DNA from: Condylostoma magnum
Lineage: Eukaryota; Ciliophora; Heterotrichea; Heterotrichida; Condylostomatidae
Length of the DNA stretch: 64,000 nt
Assembly: GCA_920105805.1 (NCBI GenBank)
Contig: CAKKTI010000020.1
Coordinates: forward strand, 52,740-116,739
Direction: 5' to 3'
Both the position numbers and the translations under genes were made by a program. Under the pieces are notes generated by a model. That model was not told where the DNA came from. It saw only the letters and a program-made list of their open reading frames with translations, and did no database searches. Below, piece by piece: positions 1 to 11,200 of the stretch. Position 1 is the first letter of the stretch; every line of letters starts with the position of its first letter.

Positions 1-1363
1 AATTAGACCGCTACATGATTTCTTATTACAACTGATTTTCAACTAACTCTGTATTCAAAGGGGCCTCTGGCTCCTCTTATATTTATATATCCGGCGGTAA
101 ATGATTAAAAATGAGTTTTCCTGATATATAGTCCTTTAGTACAATCCTAGCAGCTTTGTGCTCATCTGGCACTCCGCTTCTCAGGAAAAATTTACGTTAA
201 GTTGAAATTGATTACAACAGAACAGGAGCAGTGACTCTTCCTCCTAGTTAAATTCCATAAAATTCTTCAAAGTGCTGCGAAGGAATCCTCTTGCATAAAA
301 TCTCAACAGGCGACACATGATCTCTAAGCTAGTCAACCGGAAGTACACCACATGTAACCATTTCTGCCCTTGTTCCTATAAAAGAAGGGAAAACCAGCCC
401 AGGACAATCGCATAAAGTCACATTTTCATTTAAAATCAAAGTTTGTAAATGCTTCGTTTTACCTGGTTGACTTGTGACTGCTACTTTCTTCTTTCCTATT
501 ATTTAGTTTATTATGGAAGACTTTCCTACATTTGGGTATCCTACAAAGCCTATGTTAAGTTTTGTATTGGGCTGTATTATTTTTTCCAGTAGTTCTAGTG
601 TGGAGTGTATATAAGATGTGTTTTCCTCTTAAAACTGCTCGTTTAGTTAATTGGCTCTCTCATCGTCGTCTATTAGGGATTCTTAGTAAGCTGAGAAGAA
701 TATAAAATCTATTCCTTATTACCTTAGCCATCTTACCCATTCCTCTCTGTTTGCTTCATTCACTAGGTCTGCTTTGTTTAGAATAATAATAAACCTTTTA
801 CCTTCCCCAACTTCTCTTACATAGCTTTCTAGGTCTGGGGATCTAAAGAATAGAGGATTTCTGGCATCTACTATTTGTAAGAGAATATCAGACATCTCTA
901 TAACTCTTCACAGCTATTTTCATATTTCTAGATTCTTCTCAAAGGGTGTAATGGCACTGTGCAGTTATTACTCCTCAAGTAGAGCCAGGTCCCTTCTTCA
1001 GTTTAGAAAGGCCTGATTTTCTAGATTTTTATACTCATCTTTAGTCATTTAAGGATTCCACTAAGGCTTCCTAGGCAATTTTAAAGGTGTGTAGTCTTGC
1101 TGATTTAAATCAGTAAATTTTAGTACTCTGTCAGTTGGGTGCACAATTCTCCTTTCTTCAGCATGTTCTACATTTCTCTCAGCTTCAAAGTTCCTATTAG
1201 CCAATTTAGCAAGAGTCATATAATCATCTAGATCGTTTTAATCTACAACTGATACCATCTTAGGCTGGTCAAAGTCAGTAGTATGCCTTGAATTCGCCAC
1301 AAATTCTCTCTTTTTATTTCTTCTGTTAATCAAGGCTCTTCCAACCTCACTTTTCTTAGGCAT
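1..1363 (-). CDS. LSG1: LSG1-type circularly permuted GTPase (partial, C-terminus outside window)
   Basis: Large-subunit GTPase 1, which in other eukaryotes releases the export adaptor NMD3 from cytoplasmic pre-60S ribosomes. The N-terminus has the family pattern (MPKKSEVGRALINRR). The G motifs occur in permuted order: NKAD (about 745-790) precedes GYPNVGKSS (about 513-540) and DCPG. The late segment SGVPDEHKAARIVLKDY matches the C-terminal region of eukaryotic LSG1. Many Gln positions are UAA/UAG. Start at 1363: it lies one base after the UAA that follows the upstream kinase stop. The reading frame runs off position 1, so the end is missing. Family call is firm. Confidence 0.9.
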
Positions 1364-1367
1364 TTTA

Positions 1368-2447
1368 CTAACTATTATAAAAATTAATTTACATTTGATG
1401 AGAGGGCTTTTTATCATAGTCATATCCTTTAAATAGTTCTTAAATGCCCTTTTATCCAATAATACTTGGATCTATATTATCATTTCAGTCTTTAATTAAT
1501 CTTTGATCAAAATTGTTCTTTTGAGATGGTATATACGGAGCTTGTATTGTTTTATTGTAAATTGAATCCCAATCAACGTCATCTAGCCAAGGATGCTACT
1601 TTACATCCTAAAATTTCCTATGTCCTAGTCTATTCATCGGCTTTCTTTAAATAAGTCTGCTAACAAAATCTGCAGCTTCTAGTGATCAGCCTTGTGGTAG
1701 ATCTTGAAATCCTAACTAAACCTGCCTCGATACTACAGCATCACGTATTTCCTTTCTATTACGCCCTGCGTAAGGCCTCCGACCCATAATAAGTTCATAG
1801 GCTATTACACCTAATGCGAAGTAATCTACAGAAAATGAATGATTAGTACCGCACATTACTTCTGGGGCCATATATCCAGGTGTTCCAGATGTATCTCTAA
1901 AATTCCTATGAGGGGTATTACCTTAAGGCAAAATTCTTGCAATTCCAAAGTCGGTAATATGCAGAAATCCTTGATTATCAAAAACCAAATTTTCAGGCTT
2001 TATGTCTCTATGGATGACTCTTTATTAGTGAATGTATTCTAAGCCTAGTATAATACAAGCTACAAAAAATTTAGTTTAAACCTATGAGAATTTTCGTTTT
2101 AAACAGATATGATAGCGTAAATCTCCTCCCTTTTTAATATCCATGGCCAAATATAAATTTTCCCTATCCTAAAAAGCGGATAGCATGTTAATAATAAAAG
2201 GATGAGTAAGCTGAGCCAGGATTTTACGTTCATTCATTACTGAATTAACACTTCTTTTTTATACTACTCTGGCTTTGCTCATTTCTTTTATAGCACATTC
2301 TACCTTTTTATGCTTGCTTTAAACTTACCATACTTTTCCAAAGCCTCCTCTACCTACTACTTATTTAAAAAGGAAACAATTTCTAGCTATCTCCTATGCA
2401 ATTTCTTTTTCATCCTCAAAGGCAGTACCTTGATTGCAGTTTCCCAT
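1368..2447 (-). CDS. AGC-family serine/threonine kinase, STK32/YANK-like
   Basis: 359 residues. Glycine loop [10 protein letters not shown] near residue 25, catalytic loop [10 protein letters not shown], activation-segment start TDFGIAR, then a [10 protein letters not shown] motif, so it should be catalytically active. The C-lobe GWSLEAADF has its conserved Trp encoded by UGA, direct evidence for UGA=Trp. A C-terminal FKGYDYD resembles an AGC hydrophobic motif. N-terminus MGNCNQ suggests N-myristoylation and membrane attachment (inference). Ends in tandem TAG TAA; the LSG1 start follows one base later. The divergent YIPF gene starts only 28 bp upstream, so both promoters must fit in that space. 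STK32 assignment is from overall pattern, not a search. Confidence 0.85.
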
Positions 2448-2475
2448 TTATTTTAGCAAATGGCATATAATAATA

Positions 2476-3171
2476 ATGGAAGATACTTCAGAGTAATAAA
2501 ACACGTTTAGTTTATTAGAATAGCCTTATAAGGAAACTCTTAAGTAATTTGACGAATACTTCCCTCCTATTGAGCCTTAATAACAACCGAAGTGCTGGCA
2601 TATTTCCTATTATCGTCCATACTTCAATACTAATACTGAATTGGTCCTAGGTAGGCTAATAAAATCCTTAGCACCATTTACCCCTAATAGATTTCTAGAA
2701 GGAGGTGCTGATCTATACGGCCCGATATGAATAGGTCTAACCATTTTATTTACGACTAACTTAGTAAAAAGTATATTAGGAGACTCTATAAGAGGTGAAT
2801 TAATTGACCTTTCTTCCTCCTCGTTCCTATTTTTCCTTATATACTCAGACATATTCCTAATATCATTAATCTTGCATTATTTAATAAAGAACTCAAGAAA
2901 CTAATTTTCCTACTTAGAAATAACCTGCATATACGGCTATGCCATTTTCCCCTTAACCTTTACTCTCCTAATCTGCTGTATTCCTAACCCAACTATCAAA
3001 TGAATATCCCTTTTTATAGGATGCTACTATCCCTTCCTTCTTCTATACAAAGAGTTAAGTGAAGATCTATTAGAATCTAATAAGAATCAAGGAGTTTTTA
3101 TAGGAGTAGGCGCCATAATATTTTCAAAGGGATGGCTCTGGCTTTACATATCTGGCTGGTTTCTAGCTTAA
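2476..3171 (+). CDS. YIPF-family five-TM Golgi/ER protein (paralogue a)
   Basis: 231 residues. Soluble N-terminus with the family signature CWHISYYRPYF, then RLIKSLAP and a DLYGPIW motif in which Trp is UGA, followed by about five hydrophobic segments (IFLISLILHYLI, AIFPLTFTLLICCIP and others). YIP1-domain proteins bind Rab GTPases and act in ER-Golgi membrane traffic. The stop is placed at the UAA at 3169 because it falls exactly where the paralogue at 4065 ends (WFLA-stop versus YFLP-stop). In-frame UAA codons at 3181 and 3199 are alternatives. An ORF on the opposite strand here is a shadow. Paralogue b lies two genes downstream. Confidence 0.85.
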
Positions 3172-3208
3172 CAATCTACTTAATTCACGTCAAAAAATTA
3201 AAAAATAA

Positions 3209-4063
3209 ATGGTCTTACAACTTATCTTAACGCTTCTTGCCTATGGTTAGGACATTCCATACTCGTCAGTCACTGGAACATGGCCTATTACTTGCAGAAC
3301 TTCAAGCCCACAATAATCCCCAGTTTCACTATCTGGCTTTGTGCCTGGGCCTTCATCAGATAATAATCCTAAAAGGCTATTACTTGATTACAAGGAAGTT
3401 GATGTGAGACTAAATGTTGATACTTTAGAGCAATAATTAATTTTTACACCAAGAATCGCTGGAGAAGACTTCGGAGAAATGAGAGTTGTGGGAGAAAACA
3501 TTTCCCAGTATTGGACTGCTACTCAACTTGTTCTGAGAATGCCGTTTGAGCATAGAATCCCAAATGATGACGTCCCTGTCGTCGAGTTTCAGCTATACCA
3601 TAAAAACCTAAGTGGAGAGAATGGTATTCTATCTGTTCTGATGGAATTAGACGATGAAGATGAAAGTTATTTTGTATAATAAGTCAACGATGTACTAGAA
3701 GAGCCTTATGATGAGGACAATGAACTAGATTTATTAGATCTTATAAGAGGCTGGCTTGTTGTAAGGCAATTCTACGAATACTAAGGAACTACTACTCTTG
3801 CCCCGTGTGAGCCCGCTACTTGGTGGATATACGGTGAAAATTTGAATATAGAGGAGGACTAATTCGAAGAGTTAGAAGATCATTTCAGAACCTTGCTCAA
3901 TGTAGTAAATAACAACAATTCTAGAAGATAATAAATCAAAGAGGAAGATAGTGTAATTAGCTACTATGAAAGTGATCATATAGACAGCGCCACTTATACC
4001 AGTTTCATCGCCGCACTTTTACTTGTAGGACTTTTCTGATAGGTTTTAAGCAGTTTTTTATAA
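3209..4063 (+). CDS. Carbonic anhydrase-related protein, alpha class, zinc ligands lost
   Basis: 284 residues. Short N-terminal hydrophobic signal (MVLQLILTLLAYG), an alpha-CA-like body and a C-terminal hydrophobic segment (about residues 262-280), so probably a membrane-anchored extracellular or luminal protein. Family landmarks: the block ending FEHRI (SEH-like), EFQLYHKN, and the late FYEYQGTTTLAPCEP resembling the YxGSLTTPPCxE box. Where active enzymes have HxH and a third His, this protein reads Q106-L-V108-L-R110 and E-F-Q128-L-Y, so all three Zn ligands appear replaced. I infer a catalytically dead CA-related protein. It ends one base before the next gene (TAAAATG). Fold assignment moderately sure. 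Confidence 0.65.
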
Positions 4064-4064
4064 A

Positions 4065-4766
4065 ATGGAAGAAATTTAAATTGATGATTAGAACCAAAAC
4101 ATTAATTTAGACTCGTATTAGGCATAAGACGCCTAGATAAAACGAATTGATGATTATTTCCCTGAAGACGAGCAGTAAAGACAGGGTAAATGTTGGTAAT
4201 TAGACTTCTACCGTCCATACTTTTAAACCAACTCCTCCTCGGTACTTTAAAGGCTTGTAAAGTCTCTTAACCCAATGTATAGTCCTCCTTTTATCGAGGG
4301 GGATTCAGAACTATACGGGCCTTTCTGACTTACATTGACTATAGTTTTCATAGCAAATGTGGTAAGAAGCTGGTTGAACAACAACATACAGGACTAATTA
4401 TCAAATATCTCTGAATTAGCATTGCTCACTGGGATTTTATACCTCGTTGTGTTCTTAGTACCTTTACTGATTTCTTTCTTAATGAAATATAATGATCAGG
4501 TTGATTACACTAGTATAACATGTGTTTACGGATACTCTTTTACCCCCTTATTAATTGCACTTTTGATATGTTTTGTGCCTAGTAATGTATTGAAATGGAT
4601 TGCATTGATGATCGGATGCTTTTACCCTTTAGTTTTAATATCGAGAGAGTTTGGAGGACATTTAACTGCAGCGTAGTCAACTGGAATCTCAGTTGCTGTT
4701 TTATTCGCTATTATCTTCACGCACGGAATTATATGGATTTACCTAGCAGCCTACTTTTTACCTTAA
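4065..4766 (+). CDS. YIPF-family five-TM Golgi/ER protein (paralogue b)
   Basis: 233 residues. N-terminus acidic and Gln-rich, then GKCWQLDFYRPYF, RLVKSLNP, and ELYGPFWLT with Trp as UGA, followed by the TM block ending IIWIYLAAYFLP. It aligns end to end with the protein at 2476, so the pair is a local duplication now separated by the carbonic anhydrase-like gene. Expected role as for YIP1-domain proteins: Rab-associated Golgi/ER membrane traffic. Terminates in TAA TAA. The next reading frame probably begins inside its 3' end. Confidence 0.88.
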
Positions 4767-5920
4767 TAAATACTAATTATTAGACTTTATATAAACACTT
4801 CCCATTCTTCTTAGCTTTTTCAGTTGTTCTCGCTACCGTAGATACTAAGCTCGCATTGAGTGGTGTTGATGAGTTAGCTCATTTAATCTTTCCTTGTTTA
4901 CTCGTATTGACTTATTCTATGTGGAGATTACTAAAGTTAGAATATTTTAATGAGTTTCTTTCTTCATTAGGTTTTGGAAAGAGTAGGTTAAGGGATTTTT
5001 AATGCGGATTATTGGAAGTGTTGGACTACGAATTTCTTTTAGAAGGTTAAACCGTTGTTTTATTGTTTTTTTTTGCATTTTAATTAGGTTATTAGTCTAA
5101 GAGTTGAAACATATTTATGTCTATTTTACCTCTTTTGCTTGATAATCTGCCTAGATAGGATTTATCACTGTTCTGTTTTATTATTTCTATTATATCACCA
5201 TTCTCGTATGATAATCAGCTGGTGTCTGAATATTGCATTCCTCTGATTGCTGCTGCGTATTGTGTGTTGTATGTTTTTGTCTTGTTGATTTGATTGATTT
5301 TTCAGCTTTTTAAAGATTGTTTCTCATACTGAAAATCAATATTTAGTTTTTTATTAGTTTCATTTAGTAAATTCAATATTTGTCTTCTAGCTTTCTTTAG
5401 TTATTATTTTCTTTTAATAGTACTAGTATTTTGCTATATACTTGTTAATACTTATGCTATTTCCTTTATGTAGACTTTAGTTTATTCTAAATTTATGCAG
5501 CTTTATATTGATTACTCTTTCAGATCATCCCTATCTTTAATTAGTTTTAGATTATCCTATTTTTGTTTCTATATGTTAATATTAATTTAGTTCTATTATA
5601 ATTTAAGCCTTTTAATTTCTAGCTAATATTCAATCTGTAATATGTCTTTTTCCTTTTTTAATTATTTAATAGATGACTCGTTAATACCTTCTTTCATCAA
5701 TTTATCATCTTTACTTTACATATCTTTATTCATTGCTTGAATTTATCTAAATTATTTTTAGCAACAAGCTCTTCTTTATTTGAATTCACAACTCATACTT
5801 TTAACAGGAGTTCTGGGACTATTCTACCTCTTTTTACTTATTAACTTCATAGTCATTAATGGCCTAGAGAAAGTTCCTCTTCTTATAACTCTCCTATATT
5901 ACATTTTATTAAATATCTAA
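4733..5920 (+). CDS. Polytopic membrane protein of unknown family
   Basis: About 395 residues, almost entirely hydrophobic, with roughly ten predicted membrane spans (for example FFLAFSVVLATV, VVLLFFFAFQLGY, VLYVFVLLIWLIFQLF). I do not recognise the family. The frame is open throughout and shows membrane-protein composition from about 4770. The nearest upstream in-frame ATG is 4733, inside the last 34 bp of the YIPF-b gene in a different frame. The next in-frame ATG, 4919, would discard apparently coding sequence. The 3' end overlaps the convergent WD40 gene: UAA at 5918 with a UAA pair at 5927-5932 as alternative. Existence fairly sure; start and function not. Confidence 0.55.
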
Positions 5921-6976
5921 ATTAGCTAATAAACTACTTACTTTATTTGAATAAATAGCGACAGATGAACATCTATTGTCATTAAATGCAATTGCAATAT
6001 CATCATCTTGAACATCAAACCCAATTAATTCTCCATAAAACTTCAATTCGTCAATTACTTTAAGTTCAATTGCATTTACCTGCTGAATACTGCTGGATTG
6101 TTATCCTATGTAAATAAATTTACCATCACTACTATAATCTAGTTTATATATAGCATCTTAGAGTTAAAAGCATTCTATATACGGGATTTTATTGTCACAG
6201 GATTTCCGTATATCCCATACATAACACTGGCTATCTTCCCCAGCAGAAGCTAACTAATACTATTTTAAAGGGTTTCAGGCAATTGAGAAAGTGTATCTAT
6301 TATGTCCTTATAACACATGCTGAGTATTTTTAGTTCTAGTGTCAAAAATGGGAACATGTACTGCATCTAACGCAGCTGCCATCAAAGATTTCTCAGTATT
6401 AAGTTTTACCATATTCACATTTTCATTTATAGTCAACTCAAAAATAGGTTTCTCTGGCATATCTAAACTTGTAACTGCCATGAACCCTCCGTTATTAGCT
6501 TAAAGACATGACATTTGATTTTCCCATTCTAATAGCTCTACATAATTAGTTTAGCCGCATTATGTTGTATTGGTTTAAAAGATTTACTATCCATCATGAT
6601 TAGATACACTTATAGATCCAGAAGTTGCTCCAAATACTACAAACTATTCATTAGCATGAAATGATAATGCAAAAGACATAAAATCATTGACTTCACCTTT
6701 TGATACTTTATAGCTTTTGTTAGTTAGTAGATTTCTAAATTTAACCTAGTTTCTATTTTGAGAGTAAACTATACTGCTTTGGTTTAGGTAATACATCTTG
6801 TAACGGAGCTATGAGTGCCAGTAACACACTTTTTAGTTTTAGAAATATCATTTAAGCATAAAGTTAGATTTTTCAGGTTGCTACAAAGTGCATAGGAGAT
6901 CATCATCCTTTTAATTTAATGTATAATGTGAATATTTATTGTTGTCTATGCCTTGATCTGATTAAAAACTATCCAT
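5909..6976 (-). CDS. WD40-repeat protein
   Basis: 355 residues. A clear repeat is QGHNRYTFSIAWNPL...LASAGEDSQCYVWDIRK, where AW is encoded with UGA and matches the WD40 position; other blades are weaker. WD40 propellers are scaffolds; no partner can be read from the sequence. The pattern GH-aromatic-F-x-x-AWNP followed by YVWDIRK recalls a group of uncharacterised fungal/plant WD40 proteins (low confidence). Start at 6976 gives an intact frame to the UAA at 5909. It is convergent with, and overlaps by about 12 bp, the membrane-protein gene. Confidence 0.8.
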
Positions 6977-7100
6977 TTTATTTTTGTAATTATTCCTTTT
7001 TAGTGTAATTATAATAAAAATAGGAAAATGTTGGATTAAAGTAATAAAACAGTTGAAAATAGCAATAAACTAGATGGTAAAGTACTTATTGATTTAAATT

Positions 7101-7466
7101 TTATCTAACTTTGAAACAGTTAGGTGTTAAGGAAGATTTCCTATATCTTCTTAGTCTTTTTCTTATATCCTGAGCTAAAGTAATCAGTTCTTAATCTCCT
7201 TTTATAGTAATTGGCCTGCTAGATACTCTTTCAATTTTAAAAGGTTTCATTAAATTTACAACCTTTTAAGTTCTTTTAGTTCTAGTCCGTATTAATCTAT
7301 CAAATTTTAGGTCTTTAAAGCTATTTTTGCACTAGCATTGATATCTTCTGCATTTTATGCAAATATTACCAATCTTTTTATAAGACTCAAATTATAATGT
7401 AAGATGCTTAATCTATTCCTAACTTGCAAATCGCTAAATTTTACTACTTTTAATATTTCTTTCCAT
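7101..7466 (-). CDS. Small basic hypothetical protein
   Basis: 121 residues, strongly basic, with a CIKCRRYQCQC cluster near residue 35 that could bind metal and an Arg/Lys-rich tail (DIRKRLRRYRK). No family recognised. The reading frame begins with ATG and ends in UAA, and its composition looks like protein, unlike the low-complexity translation of the opposite strand. Because no codon is always a stop in this genome, an open frame alone is weak support. It lies 124 bp upstream of, and in the same direction as, the WD40 gene. Confidence 0.45.
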
Positions 7467-8230
7467 ATTATAATAAGGTGTGTAATTATATTTAGTAAAA
7501 TTGGATAGAAATAGAGTATGTAAGATTATGCAATTTGCATGAGCTTAATTTTAGATCTACAAAAGATGTTAGGAGATTTTTTAACTTTTTAATTATTAAA
7601 TTAAACTAAAAATATATTATTATTATTAATTATATTACCTAATATAGTTGTTTTATTTTAAGTATTAGGATAATTGTTTCAAATACCTTTATCTAAATTC
7701 AAGAATTAAAATAAAGTTTTAACTATTTCAAAATTAATATTATTTTAGACTTGATTTAGTCAAACAAACATAAAAATTATAATTACGATATTTAATGAAG
7801 ATATTTGGAAATAATTAAAAAGCAAATGTTAAAAGCTCAATTATTTGTAATATATAGTTACATTAATGCTAATTTTCCTTATAAATTAATTAATTTCAGT
7901 TATCTACTCTTATATACTTAATTTTGCAATTATGTTATTACAGATAAAATTTAAGCATAATTTAAATAAGAGAATTCCAAATATTAATTTTAAAAATTAA
8001 ATTATATAATCATTAAATGAAACTATAGCAAAATAAGCATAGGAAACTAATAATTATATTTATAATCTAATAATAGCAGTGCTATCTTAAATGTATCTAT
8101 GATTCATTAACTATAAGTATACCCCTAAAAATATCAGTTTCCATATAAAAGAAAGAGTTATAATCACACATAGCTTTCTTTAAATTTACAAACAACTTAA
8201 AACATTTAGATAAGAAACATACTAATTAGT
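7467..8230. other. AT-rich intergenic stretch
   Basis: About 760 bp of very AT-rich sequence between the end of the Ca2+-channel gene and the small basic gene. Runs of A/T dominate, and translations in any frame are low complexity. I see no tRNA fold, repeat array or recognisable protein. Both neighbours run leftward, so it presumably holds the 3' flank of the channel gene and the promoter of the small gene. Confidence 0.5.
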
Positions 8231-11200
8231 TTAATCAATTTTATATTCAACGCTCTCTTCGTCAGAATATCCATCAGTTAATCCATATTCTTCATCACTA
8301 TAATATGAATTATAAGAAGTAACAAATCCTGGGTGCTCTGCACTTGAAATTGTATTACATCAGCTGTGAATCTTTTTATTCCTAACGTAATTATTCCAAG
8401 TATGCAATATTATTTTAGCCTAAAGCATAGTAGTGAAAATATTGCTGTAAAAGTCCCTGTTCTGCACTCTTTATTTAATAGTTTTCTTAAGTTTCAACCT
8501 CAACAATTTCAACTTCTACTATGTTTACTACTCCTCATTCATTATAATAAAAAGTCGCTACTTGTTTAATATTTAATCTCTTTTAAAATACCTCAATTTC
8601 AGCACAGCGAATAAGAAATCATTGTAGAATATATATCCTTCAGAACTAACTTTAAAATCCATTAGATTCAGCATCTTTATAGCTTCTGAAAGCCCATCAG
8701 TATCATATAACCCAACAAACTCTCCAAAATCTAGCATAAGTCTTACTACATCTCTGCTTTCAATTTTCTAGCCACCATACTACTTCGCATATTTCTCCCA
8801 TTGTATTTTAAACTTCCCAGCATCTTATTTAAAAATATTTCTTACATTATTAGGATTAATTTAAAAGTCTTCAAATTATTATATAATTACCATAATAAAC
8901 AAATTCATCATAATAAAGCAAGTAATTGTAACAAAGCTAGCAAAGTATAGTGTTGAAATCAATGATCCATTATGGTCCGAGCAATCATACATAATTAAAT
9001 GCCAATCCTCCCCAGTAGATATGCGGAATAATGTAAGCATGGAGTACCCGAAATTCTAAAAATTAGTTTTTTCATCAATCACTCTTGGACCTATAACCTC
9101 ATTAAAGATAAATGACCCTAAAATAGCATAGATGAAAAATATAAGTAGTAATAAAGATAAAACGTTTATTACAGCTGGCAGAGAATATACTAAAGTTTGT
9201 AATTGGTTCTAAATTCCTCGTAAAGATTTCACAAGCCTAAATAGCCTAGTAACTCTTAGCACTTTGATTGCCCTAGCCAACTAAGGCCCTAATTTCACAA
9301 ATTTTATAGAGTCTCCTGAAAATAACTCCAGAGTTAAGTCTAGAATAGATGTAACTACTACTATAAAATCAAACCGATTTCATGATTGCTTAAAATACTC
9401 TTTTACTCCAAGTCCTGTAATCTTGATAAAGCATTCTATTATAAAGATTGTTGTAAATACTAGGTTTATTATCTCCAGAGCATAGATATACTCATAGGGC
9501 GCTTCATCATATATGATAGCCATTTAAATTGTGTTCATAAAAATGCAAATTAGTATAAACACTTCAAATCATTTACTTATGGCAGTTTTATAGCACATTA
9601 ATAGTAACCTATTAGATGGAATATAGATCTATCTTATCTCCGGCTTTGATTTTACAACTAATTCCTGCATTTCAACCCATAAATACTACTCAGGAGGTAA
9701 AATCAGAGCAGCTAGGGAGCTTTCATCCTTTTTTGCATCATTAAAACTATCAAAAATGACACCAATAAACAAATTTAGGAAGAAAAAGGAGCCTATGAGT
9801 ATAAATACTACAAAAAAGTACCCGTTATATGGATTATTTCCCTTTACAGGGCCTTTTTCCTCATCTGTGCCATCAATAGCCTAGTACATTATATCAGGCC
9901 AGCCTTCCAATGAGCTTATAATAAAAAGTGTCATATATGCTTAGAGGACGTTATCAAAATTAGAATCAGCATTTCTTCATTCATACCCATACAACTCGCA
10001 ATCATCCTTTGTATCTAATTCCGGAAACTCACATGAGTAAAACTTGCCCTGGAATAAGGAAACTCCTACTATAGCAAAAATTAACCAAACTATCAGCAAA
10101 ACTATGACTACATTTAAAATAGCCACAATGCTTTCCAGGAGAGCTTTCACTACTATTCGCATTGATTGATTATGGCTAATAAATCTTAAGGGTCTCAGGG
10201 TTCTTAAAAGACGTAGAACCTTGATTACTGGTATATTTACATCAGTGAATACAAGCTCAATTAGAGAAAATATGACTATTAAGAAATCTAATTAATTCCA
10301 AGAATCACGTAAATATGTGCCTTTTTCAAGCACTAAGCCAATTGAGACTGTTTTTATGATCATTTCTAGAGTAAATGCAGCTGTGAAAAAATAGTCCAAG
10401 AATAAGGAAAGTTTTACTTCTATAGAGTCTTTGTCTGAATTGATTATATAGGTGTCCATTACTAATTTAATTGTACTCAAAATTATAAGAAATAAAATTA
10501 CTCTTTCAAATCACTTATTGATGTAAATCTTATTCAACAATACTCTAATTGGATTATTTCTAGAAAATATTAGAAAACTGTACTTACATTAAGCATCCAA
10601 CTCAACTGTTTAAGTTTACCCAGCCAGTGATTCTCTTCTTTCGTAGAATAATTACTGTAAAGATTATTCAAAAAGGGAAGACTCTGAATTACGGCTTGCT
10701 TATACATTTTTACTTTCAACTGGCTAAACTTGTAATAAACTATTTCTCTTCTTTTTCAACAAATTTCCATTATTATTTTCATTATCCTGTTCATCATTAT
10801 CATCCTCAGTGAATGAATCTAGTAGAATAGCTAAAAACAGATTCAAAATTACGATATTTCCTACAAAAATCCAAGCTATAAAATAAAGGGCTGATGCACT
10901 GCCTGCTTCTGATCTCATTCCATCAAATAATACAAGTTATCAGTTTTCTACAGAAAGTAATTAAAAAACTGTTAAAAATGCCAGATTGAAATTATCAAAA
11001 TTATGCCTTGGAGTTCCTTCTGGAAAATCAAATTTACCTCCGAATATGTTTATGCCTAAGAGGGCAAAAACTGTTATAAATAGAAGTAAAAGTACAGCTA
11101 AGTAAATAAAGTTGTATAGGGATCTACTGATTACTTGTATTATAAAGCTCATAGATTATAAGTATCTAAATAATCTGGCAACTCTTAGAACCCTAAAGAT

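Noticed and set aside
2610-2852. 80-residue minus-strand ORF MSEYIRK...
   Set aside because: The plus strand here encodes a YIPF protein with all family landmarks, including the UGA-encoded Trp, so this is a shadow.
7028-7500. Plus-strand frame starting ATGTTGGAT with LRR-like look
   Set aside because: Low-complexity Leu/Phe/Tyr/Gln translation. The opposite strand gives a better-formed basic protein with a Cys cluster.
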